The notes below the pieces were generated by a model, which worked only from the letters and a program-made list of their open reading frames with translations, made no database searches and had not been told where the DNA came from. DNA of 64,000 bases from Proteocatella sphenisci DSM 23131 (GTDB taxonomy: Bacteria; Bacillota; Clostridia; Peptostreptococcales; Filifactoraceae), in contig NZ_AUID01000001.1 of NCBI RefSeq assembly GCF_000423525.1, positions 1 to 64,000 on the forward strand. The letters run 5' to 3'. A program made the position numbers and the translations under genes. Below, one piece after another: positions 1 to 6,656 of the stretch (within the stretch, counting starts at the first letter, position 1; each line of letters begins with the position of its first letter).

Positions 1-99
1 AAATTATTCAGTGCTCTACATTTTTGTAGATGTTGAATAATCTAGGATTTTTAATTATTAAAGTTTAGGGGTCAAAAAACGTCATTCTCCGACAGCCCC
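1..99. mobile_element. Probable terminal part of an insertion sequence cut by the window edge
   Basis: Read on the minus strand from 99, the sequence begins GGGGCTGTCGGAGAATGACG, which resembles the terminal inverted repeats of IS1182-like elements (typically GGGGCTGTC or GGGACTGTC). A hairpin at 3-41 follows, of the kind often found between an IS end and its transposase start. The transposase itself would lie to the left of the window. The family assignment is from memory of the end sequence only; no transposase residue is visible and the target duplication cannot be tested. Confidence 0.35.
3..41. terminator. Imperfect hairpin near the window edge
   Basis: ATTATTCA (3-10) pairs with TGAATAAT (34-41), and TCTACA (15-20) pairs with TGTAGA (25-30) around a TTTT loop. 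The two stems are separated by an unequal internal loop. A T-rich stretch follows on the plus strand. It could stop transcription entering the putative IS from outside or act as a leader structure of its transposase. Confidence 0.4.
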
Positions 100-135
100 T
101 TATTTAAGATATAAACCGCTATTAATTTTTATAAA

Positions 136-306
136 CTACTCATCTTTAGATTTCAATTTCTTTGCACTGCACAAGTTCTCTTCTTTATTTGCTACTCTTC
201 CGCACTTCTTACAAACATATTTCCCATCTGAAACAAATTTCATATATTCTTTCATATCTTTATCTAGAATATCATCCTTTACAAGTTTACATAGTTTTTT
301 TGACAT
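136..306 (-). CDS. Small zinc-ribbon protein, 56 aa
   Basis: The gene reads MSKKLCKLVKDD at its start and has a near-ideal ribosome site, AAAGGAG, seven bases before the ATG. The C-terminal half holds CxxCG (Cys32, Cys35) followed by RVANKEENLC with Cys46, which looks like one half of a treble-clef or zinc ribbon. Similar short proteins with a KYVCKKCGRVA core recur in clostridial genomes, but I know of no assigned function. It lies alone between the putative IS end and the leuS terminator. The basic, lysine-rich ends suggest nucleic-acid or ribosome contact; that is inference. Confidence 0.75.
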   Translation of the reverse strand: MSKKLCKLVKDDILDKDMKEYMKFVSDGKYVCKKCGRVANKEENLCSAKKLKSKDE

Positions 307-409
307 GAGATTCTCCTTTATAAATATATAACTAATTTCGCTGATGCTTATATAGGATTATTACCCTAATTAATAATAAATATCTACATTTTTAAAATAT
401 AATATATTT

Positions 410-443
410 ATAAAGAAAGAGCCCCCATTTAACCTGGAGCTCT
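410..443 (-). terminator. Rho-independent terminator of leuS
   Basis: On the minus strand AGAGCTCC pairs with GGGGCTCT (418-425 with 436-443, one G-U pair), followed by TTTCTTT. It starts 16 bases past the leuS stop codon. Confidence 0.8.
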
Positions 444-458
444 CATGAAAAATCTAAA

Positions 459-2867
459 TTATTTCAAAACTATATTAAATATTTTACCATTTATAAAGAT
501 TTCTTTTACTACAGTTTTACCTTCCATAAAAGACATAAGCTTGTCATCTTTTTGCAGTGCTTCTTTAGCAATCTCGATATTGGCATATCTTGAAATCAGT
601 ATTGTTCCTCTTACTTTTCCATTAAACTGTACCGGCATTTCAATTTCACTTTCTAAAGTAAGGTCTTCATTCCACTGAGGCCAACTCGTTTGATTTAGCA
701 TTCCTTCAAAACCTTGAATTTCACATATTTCTTCAGTTATGTGAGGAGCGATAGGGTAGAGTATGGTTATAAAGTCTTTAAGTTCATCTTTAGTAATATA
801 CCCACTTGTATTGAATTCATTTATAGCAGACATCATTGCTGCTATTGCAGTGTTATATTTCATGGCTTCGATATCTTGAGATACTTTTTTTATAGTCTTA
901 TGCATAAGTGCCGTGTTTCCCTTAGAGTATCCTTTTTCTTCACTAACCATATCTTGAAGTTTCCAGACTCTGTCAAGGAACCTTTTACAGCCTTTAACGC
1001 TTGAATCTGACCATATAGCCGGTTTTTCGTATTCACCTATAAACATCACATAGGCTCTTAGTGTATCTGCGCCATATTCATCGATTATATCATTAGGATT
1101 GATTACGTTTCCTCTGGATTTTGACATTTTCTCACCGTCGCCGCCCAGTACAAGCCCTTGTGCTGTTCTTTTTGCATATGGCTCCTTGAAAGGTACTGCT
1201 CCTATATCAAATAAAAATCTATGCCAGAATCTTGAGTAAATAAGGTGACGGGTAACGTGCTCCATTCCACCGTTATACCAATCTACTGGTCCCCAGTATT
1301 CAAGATTTTCTTTTGAAGCAAGTTCATTTTCATTATTTGGATCCATATATCTCAAGAAATACCATGAAGAACCTGCCCACTGAGGCATTGTATCAGTTTC
1401 TCTTTTTGCATCACCACCACAGCAAGGACATTTTACATTGACCCATTCAGCCATATTTGCAAGAGGAGATTCTCCTGTTTCTGTAGGTTTAAAGTTTTCT
1501 ATAACTGGAAGTATAAGCGGAAGCTCTGATTCTGGAACTGGGACCATTCCGCATTTTTCACAGTGGATTATTGGAATTGGCTCTCCCCAGTATCTTTGTC
1601 TGTTAAAAGCCCAGTCTTTCATCTTGTAATTTACTTTTTTACATCCAAGATCATTATCATTAAGGTAATTAGTCATCTTTTCTATGGCATCTTTAACTTG
1701 GAGTCCGTCCACAAGTGGTGAATTCACCATAATTCCATTTGCAATATCAGTAAAAGCTTCTTCTTCAATATTTCCACCGCTTATTACTTCTATAATTGGA
1801 ATGTCAAATTTTCTTGCAAATTCCCAGTCTCTCTTATCATGAGCTGGAACTGCCATTATAGCCCCTGTTCCATATCCCATCATAACATAATCAGAAATCC
1901 ATACAGGAATTTCCTGGCCAGAAACCGGATTTATTGCTTTAATTCCCTTAAGTTCTACCCCGGATTTATCTTTTGCAAGTTGAACTCTCTCAAATTCAGT
2001 TTTCTTCTTAGCTTCATTTTTATAATCTTCAACTTCGTCCATATTGTTTATTTCTAAAGACAGAGTATCTATAAGTGGATGTTCCGGGGCTATAACCATA
2101 AATGTTGCACCATAAACAGTATCTGCTCTTGTTGTAAATACAGGTAAGTTCATATCATGATCTTTAATATTAAACTTTATTTCAGCTCCGTATGATCTTC
2201 CTATCCAGTTTTCCTGTTCAAGCTTAATTCTAGGAAGAAAATCAAGGTCTTTGAGCTCATCAAGCAGCTTGTCAGCATATTCTCTTATTCTCAGAAACCA
2301 TACATCTTTTTCCATCTGTACGACTTCGCTTCCACATCTGTCACACACGCCATCTTGTGATTCTTCATTTGCAAGCACAACTTTGCAGCTGTTACAGAAG
2401 TTAACAAACGTTTTATCTTTAAAAGCAAGGTTATGCTTGAACAGTTGAAGGAATATCCACTGAGTCCACTTGTAATACTTTTCATCGGTAGTATCTACAG
2501 TTCTGCTCCAGTCAAAAGAATAACCAGCAGCCTTGAGCTGACTTGTAAATACTTTTATATTTTCATCTGTTACTTCTCTTGGGTGTTTACCTGTTTGAAT
2601 AGCATAGTTTTCTGTAGGGAGACCAAATGCATCCCATCCAATTGGAAATAAAACGTTAAAACCTTCAAGTCTTCTTTTTCTTGAGACCACTTCTAAAGAT
2701 GTGTATGCTCTTATATGACCAACATGAAGACCTGCTCCAGATGGATATGGAAATTCTACGAGATTATAGTATTTCGGCTTGCTTCTGTCGTCAGAAGCTT
2801 TAAATGTTTGATTTTTTTCCCATATATCCTGCCACTTTTTTTCAATAATACTTGGATTATACTCCAT
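459..2867 (-). CDS. leuS: Leucyl-tRNA synthetase
   Basis: Class I aminoacyl-tRNA synthetase that charges tRNA-Leu in the cytoplasm. At 802 aa it has the usual length for the bacterial type. The ATP-site signature HVGH sits at residues 48-51 inside a PYPSGAGLHVGH block, and GEKMSKSRGN lies near residue 580. Between them are the CP1 editing domain (TTRADTVYGATF block) and two CxxC zinc-type pairs (CNSC...CDRC and CEKC...CPCC). The C-terminal anticodon-binding region ends in VQFNGKVRG, as expected. The ATG is preceded by AAAGGAG. It is a single-gene transcript, led by a T-box at 2901-3154 and closed by its own terminator. Nothing is missing. Confidence 0.98.
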   Translation of the reverse strand: MEYNPSIIEKKWQDIWEKNQTFKASDDRSKPKYYNLVEFPYPSGAGLHVGHIRAYTSLEVVSRKRRLEGFNVLFPIGWDAFGLPTENYAIQTGKHPREVTDENIKVFTSQLKAAGYSFDWSRTVDTTDEKYYKWTQWIFLQLFKHNLAFKDKTFVNFCNSCKVVLANEESQDGVCDRCGSEVVQMEKDVWFLRIREYADKLLDELKDLDFLPRIKLEQENWIGRSYGAEIKFNIKDHDMNLPVFTTRADTVYGATFMVIAPEHPLIDTLSLEINNMDEVEDYKNEAKKKTEFERVQLAKDKSGVELKGIKAINPVSGQEIPVWISDYVMMGYGTGAIMAVPAHDKRDWEFARKFDIPIIEVISGGNIEEEAFTDIANGIMVNSPLVDGLQVKDAIEKMTNYLNDNDLGCKKVNYKMKDWAFNRQRYWGEPIPIIHCEKCGMVPVPESELPLILPVIENFKPTETGESPLANMAEWVNVKCPCCGGDAKRETDTMPQWAGSSWYFLRYMDPNNENELASKENLEYWGPVDWYNGGMEHVTRHLIYSRFWHRFLFDIGAVPFKEPYAKRTAQGLVLGGDGEKMSKSRGNVINPNDIIDEYGADTLRAYVMFIGEYEKPAIWSDSSVKGCKRFLDRVWKLQDMVSEEKGYSKGNTALMHKTIKKVSQDIEAMKYNTAIAAMMSAINEFNTSGYITKDELKDFITILYPIAPHITEEICEIQGFEGMLNQTSWPQWNEDLTLESEIEMPVQFNGKVRGTILISRYANIEIAKEALQKDDKLMSFMEGKTVVKEIFINGKIFNIVLK

Positions 2868-2900
2868 AATATAACACTCCTTTTAGAAAAAAATTCAATT

Positions 2901-2933
2901 AAAAAATCTCCATCTCAAAATAGAGACGAAGAT
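2901..2933 (-). terminator. T-box terminator stem
   Basis: ATCTTCGTCTC (2923-2933) pairs with GAGATGGAGAT (2906-2916) as an 11-bp stem with two G-T pairs, then five T residues. The 5' arm adjoins the T-box CCGCG, so antiterminator and terminator are mutually exclusive. Confidence 0.9.
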
Positions 2934-3154
2934 CGCGGTACCACTCTAATTGACAATATGAATACATATCGTCCACTTAAAAGTTTATAACGTAACAACC
3001 CGGCAAAACTATTTATTAATCACAGTAAATTACAGGATTAATTTTCATATTTGCAACTCCCAGGCGAGTTCAGAATAAGTTTTACTGCATTACACCTTGT
3101 TGCAGCTCTCTGTCAAAACTTTTATAACTTACTACTCCTGATCAAAGTTTCATT
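2901..3154 (-). promoter_or_regulatory. T-box riboswitch (leucine) in the leuS leader
   Basis: Reading the minus strand, the leader has AGGAGTAGTAA near its 5' end, GAGAGC at 3105-3110, the GGTGTAATGC segment, and then TGAACTCGCC, in which CUC (3066-3068) fits the specifier position as a leucine codon. The 14-nt T-box AGAGTGGTACCGCG occupies 2934-2947. Its UGGU complements an ACCA tRNA end, which fits the A73 of tRNA-Leu. A terminator follows directly. Uncharged tRNA-Leu is expected to favour the antiterminator and switch leuS on. Confidence 0.93.
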
Positions 3155-3160
3155 TCTAAG

Positions 3161-3189
3161 ATAGTATCATGATATTCAATAAAAATCAA
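3161..3189 (-). promoter_or_regulatory. Promoter of the leuS T-box transcript
   Basis: Minus-strand -35 TTGATT (3184-3189) and -10 TACTAT (3161-3166) are separated by 17 bases. This places transcription start near 3154, just ahead of the T-box stem I, as expected. Confidence 0.65.
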
Positions 3190-3208
3190 CAATATTTTGA
3201 ATCATATG

Positions 3209-3237
3209 TGGAAATATTGTTCAAAACGATATATAAT
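3209..3237 (+). promoter_or_regulatory. Candidate promoter of uvrC-hprK
   Basis: A perfect -10 TATAAT lies at 3232-3237, with a weak -35 TGGAAA at 3209-3214 (17-base spacer). It is divergent from the leuS promoter, with about 20 bases between the two -35 elements. Confidence 0.5.
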
Positions 3238-3285
3238 CATCTTATACAGGCAAAAGTAATGCCAAATTAAAAAAAGAGGTAACAA

Positions 3286-5094
3286 ATGAAAACTGTTTAT
3301 ATTGAAGAACAAATTAAAAACCTTCCAGCAAAACCTGGAGTTTATATAATGAAAGATGAAAACGAAAATATAATATATGTAGGAAAAGCTATCTCTCTAA
3401 AAAATCGTGTAAGACAATATTTTAGAGAAAGCAATGCTGACCCTAAGGTAAGAGCAATGGTTGCAAAAATTAATGAATTTGAATATATAATAACTGATAA
3501 TGAGCTTGAGGCCCTTATACTTGAAAACAACCTTATTAAAAAACATAAACCACATTATAATATATTACTCAAAGATGATAAGACATACCCATATATAAAA
3601 ATTACAAAAGAAGATTATCCTCGGATATTTAAAACCAGGAAGATTTTGAAAGATGGCGCACAATATTTTGGGCCTTATACGAACATCTTTGCTTTGAATG
3701 ACTATATAGACGCAATCAATGATATATTTATGATAAGAGACTGTAATCGAAATATCGAAAAATCTATAAGTAACAGGGAGCGTCCATGTCTCAATTATTA
3801 TATAAAAAAATGCAGCGCACCATGCAATGATAAAATAAGCAAACATGAATATCAAAGTGAGGTAAAACGTGCAATCCAGATATTAGAAGGTAATACTCAG
3901 ATTATAGAAGAATATCTTACACAAAAGATGTACAAGGCTTCAAGTGATCTTAATTTTGAAGAAGCTGCCAAATACCGTGACAAACTTACCAACATGGATA
4001 AGCTCTATGAAAAACAGAAGATAGTCTCAAATGACATAGACAAAAATCAGGATTATATCGTTTACAGCAATGATGATATAAATGTTGTATTTAGTGTATT
4101 TTTTATAAGAAACGGCAAAGTTATGGGCCAGGAAAGCTTTTATTTTGAAAGGAATCTAGACAATATCGATGAAATGTACAATTCATTTCTTATACAATAT
4201 TATTTCGAAAAAGATGCACTGCCTGATGAGATAGTTATAGAAAAAGATATATCAGACAGAGGACTTTTGGAAGAGTATTTGGGTAATAGAAAGAGTAAAA
4301 AGATGAAAATCCTGGTTCCTCAAAAAGGAAAGAAAAAAGATATGCTAGACTTTGCTAAAAAAAATGCTCATGAACAATTTAAAATTAAGAGCATTAAAGA
4401 ACTTAACAATAGATCGCATTTTGAATCTTCACTCAAAGAACTTTCTTCCTTACTTGGACTGGATAATATTTCTGTCATAGAATCATATGATATATCAAAT
4501 ATACAGGGCACCAGTTCAGTGGGCGTTAAAGTTGTATACAAAAAAGGAAAAAAATCTCCAAAAGACTACAGGCGCTATAGAATAAAAAGCCTGACTGACA
4601 AAAGTGATGATTATGCTTCGATGAGAGAGGTTATAGAGAGAAGAATGAAAGATCCTGAACTTCCCGACCTGATTTTGCTTGATGGCGGAAAAGGGCATGT
4701 ATCCACCATAAAAGCTTTGTTTCGTGAATTAAAAATAGAAGTACCTGTTTTTGGAATTTACAAAGATAAAAATCACCGTACCGAGGGACTCTGCAGTGAT
4801 ACTGAGATTATGGAAATCAACAAGAGAAGCTCTTTGTTTAAATTTCTCACTGGAATACAAGATGAAACTCACAGGTTTGCCATAGATTATCACAGAAATA
4901 TTAGAAATAAGAATATGATAAAGTCAGAACTTGATGGAATAAAGGGGATAGGCGAAAAAAGAAAAACTGCACTATTTAACAAATATGGCAGCATAGATAA
5001 TCTTAAAAAAGCGTCTGTCGATGAAATCAGCAGTATCCCTGGATTTAATAAAAATATTGCTGAGAATATATTAAACTATTTTAAGGAGCTATAA
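3286..5094 (+). CDS. uvrC: UvrABC excinuclease subunit C
   Basis: Makes both incisions around DNA lesions after UvrA and UvrB load at the damage. At 602 aa it is full length. The GIY-YIG nuclease domain for the 3' cut covers about residues 10-95 (PGVYIM...YVGKA). A UVR helix pair that contacts UvrB lies near 205-240 (LNFEEAAKYRDKL). The RNase H-like domain for the 5' cut spans about 375-530 (ESYDISNIQG, DLILLDGGKGH), and tandem helix-hairpin-helix motifs end the protein (GIKGIGEKRK, SIPGFNKNIAENI). RAGGT-type site AGAGGT precedes the ATG. hprK starts one base after the stop, so the two are co-transcribed. uvrA and uvrB lie 45 kb away. Confidence 0.97.
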   Translation: MKTVYIEEQIKNLPAKPGVYIMKDENENIIYVGKAISLKNRVRQYFRESNADPKVRAMVAKINEFEYIITDNELEALILENNLIKKHKPHYNILLKDDKTYPYIKITKEDYPRIFKTRKILKDGAQYFGPYTNIFALNDYIDAINDIFMIRDCNRNIEKSISNRERPCLNYYIKKCSAPCNDKISKHEYQSEVKRAIQILEGNTQIIEEYLTQKMYKASSDLNFEEAAKYRDKLTNMDKLYEKQKIVSNDIDKNQDYIVYSNDDINVVFSVFFIRNGKVMGQESFYFERNLDNIDEMYNSFLIQYYFEKDALPDEIVIEKDISDRGLLEEYLGNRKSKKMKILVPQKGKKKDMLDFAKKNAHEQFKIKSIKELNNRSHFESSLKELSSLLGLDNISVIESYDISNIQGTSSVGVKVVYKKGKKSPKDYRRYRIKSLTDKSDDYASMREVIERRMKDPELPDLILLDGGKGHVSTIKALFRELKIEVPVFGIYKDKNHRTEGLCSDTEIMEINKRSSLFKFLTGIQDETHRFAIDYHRNIRNKNMIKSELDGIKGIGEKRKTALFNKYGSIDNLKKASVDEISSIPGFNKNIAENILNYFKEL

Positions 5095-5095
5095 A

Positions 5096-6019
5096 ATGAA
5101 AAATACAATTTCAGTGAAAGAATTGATTGAAGAAATGCACTTAAACTGCGTCAACGCCTCTACAAATGAATACAGGGTGGATTCAGGGGATGTAAACAGA
5201 CCAGGCATGCAATTAATAGGTTACTACATGCATTTTGCTTCAGATAGAATGCAAGTGATTGGGAATGCAGAATTTGCCTACCTGGAAACACTTAGCGATG
5301 ATCATCTACGAATCAAGCTTGATGAGTTTTTATCATATGATTTGCCTGCAATCTGTATAACAAGGGGCCACAAGCCTAATGATATATTTTATGAGCTCAT
5401 AAAAAAACACAATAAAAACCTTATTCTAAGTGACTTGCCTACGACCAAATTTATGAATAAAATTTCTGAATATGCAAATCACAAGCTCGCACCTATAGAA
5501 GTCACTCATGGAGTTTTGGTGGATGTTGATGGAGTGGGGATTTTGATAAAAGGCGACAGCGGAATAGGAAAAAGTGAAACTGCACTTGAGTTAATAAAAA
5601 GAGGACATAGGCTTATATCTGACGATGCTGTTGAAATAAAGCTTTTGGACGATGATCTTCTTATAGGCCAGTCCCCAGAACTCACAAGATATATGATTGA
5701 AATAAGAGGTATAGGACTCTTGGACATAAAGAGTCTTTATGGTGTTGGAGCTGTAAAGCCAACAAAGACTATAGATCTTATTGCATATCTTGAATTATGG
5801 CAAGAAGGCAAATACTATGATCGCCTCGGCATAGATGATGAGCTTGTAGAAGTGCTTGGCATAAAAATACCCAAAATAACAATACCGGTAAAGCCAGGAC
5901 GAAATCTTGCCGTCATTTTGGAAATTGCAGCAAGAAACCAGAGACAGAAGGAAATGGGCTATAATGCGGCACAAGAATTCAACGAAAGATTAATCGTTAA
6001 ACTTACAAAAAACAACTAA
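5096..6019 (+). CDS. hprK: HPr kinase/phosphorylase
   Basis: Phosphorylates and dephosphorylates Ser46 of the phosphotransferase carrier HPr, the switch for carbon catabolite control in low-GC Gram-positives. At 307 aa it has normal length. The C-terminal catalytic domain has a Walker A loop GDSGIGKS at residues 153-160, followed by ELIKRGHRLISDDAVEI and the signature block EIRGIGLLDIKSLYGVGAV. The N-terminal part matches the usual HPrK regulatory domain (RPGMQLIGYY). The ribosome site AAGGAG lies inside the end of uvrC and the gap is one base, so translation is probably coupled. HPr itself is not in the window. Confidence 0.97.
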   Translation: MKNTISVKELIEEMHLNCVNASTNEYRVDSGDVNRPGMQLIGYYMHFASDRMQVIGNAEFAYLETLSDDHLRIKLDEFLSYDLPAICITRGHKPNDIFYELIKKHNKNLILSDLPTTKFMNKISEYANHKLAPIEVTHGVLVDVDGVGILIKGDSGIGKSETALELIKRGHRLISDDAVEIKLLDDDLLIGQSPELTRYMIEIRGIGLLDIKSLYGVGAVKPTKTIDLIAYLELWQEGKYYDRLGIDDELVEVLGIKIPKITIPVKPGRNLAVILEIAARNQRQKEMGYNAAQEFNERLIVKLTKNN

Positions 6020-6051
6020 TAATAAATATATGGCATTATTTGCAATTTTTA

Positions 6052-6081
6052 TTGCATTTTACTGTATTAATATGAGATAAT
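6052..6081 (+). promoter_or_regulatory. Candidate promoter of the zapA-rubredoxin operon
   Basis: -35 TTGCAT (6052-6057) and -10 GATAAT (6076-6081) have an 18-base spacer and a TGA just before the -10. It overlaps the second arm of a short AT-rich hairpin (TGCAAT-TTTT-ATTGCA, 6041-6056) that could be a weak terminator for hprK. Confidence 0.5.
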
Positions 6082-6125
6082 AATATTATATAAAACTGCG
6101 TTTTTTTAGTCACGGGGGAAAATAT

Positions 6126-6620
6126 ATGAACAAAATAATTGTAAAAATTGCAAATCAGGAATATACAATAATCGGAAAAGAAGAAAAAGATTATATCCTT
6201 AGTCTGGCTTCACATGTAGATGAGCAAATTTCAAAAGCTTCTGAGAAGACCCCAAAAACGAACATTGTAACTCCAGTAGTTTTAGCTTCAATAAATATTG
6301 CTGACCAGTATTTCAAATCACTTGAGGATAACAAAAAATTATTAAATGTAATCGAAAATCAAAATTCAGGTGTTCTAAATGAAAAAGACAAGAATTTTCA
6401 ATCACTTAAAGAAAAAGACGAATATATTAATAATATAGAAAAAAAAATCACTGATTTAGATAAACAAAACAGTAATACCAGCCAGGAAATAGAACATTTA
6501 AATAAGGAAATTTCCAATAAAGAAAATGAAATTGAGGATCTTCATATCCTTATAAACAGTTTTCAAAATCATATTTACGAGCTTCAGTTAGAGATAAACA
6601 ATTTAATAGATATAAAATAG
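6126..6620 (+). CDS. zapA: Cell division protein ZapA
   Basis: ZapA bundles FtsZ filaments at the division site. The first ~90 residues fit the family (KIIVKIANQEYTIIGKE, then DYILSLASHVDEQI and VLASINIADQYF). The rest, about residues 95-160, is a long charged coiled coil (KEKDEYINNIEKKITDLDK). At 164 aa it is longer than the ~90-aa Bacillus form, as is common in Clostridia. It lies directly before a U32 peptidase-family gene and mutS2, a frequent clostridial neighbourhood. Its stop codon lies inside a strong hairpin (6612-6643). Translation starts with ATG; the upstream GGGGGA site is close to ideal. Confidence 0.88.
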   Translation: MNKIIVKIANQEYTIIGKEEKDYILSLASHVDEQISKASEKTPKTNIVTPVVLASINIADQYFKSLEDNKKLLNVIENQNSGVLNEKDKNFQSLKEKDEYINNIEKKITDLDKQNSNTSQEIEHLNKEISNKENEIEDLHILINSFQNHIYELQLEINNLIDIK

Positions 6621-6643
6621 TCTCTTCATAGAGGCTATTTTAT
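6612..6643 (+). terminator. 14-bp hairpin spanning the zapA stop codon
   Basis: ATAAAATAGTCTCT (6612-6625) pairs with AGAGGCTATTTTAT (6630-6643), with one T-G pair and a TCAT tetraloop. The stem ends in a TTTTAT tract and is followed within a few bases by the AAGGAG site of the next gene. Because the zapA TAG is in the stem, ribosomes finishing zapA would melt it. It may act as a leaky terminator or attenuator inside the operon. Confidence 0.6.
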
Positions 6644-6656
6644 ATAAAGGAGAATT

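Noticed and set aside
2715-2990. A 91-codon plus-strand frame across the leuS start and T-box
   Set aside because: It is opposite the leuS N-terminus with its HIGH motif and opposite the T-box element, which explain the sequence.
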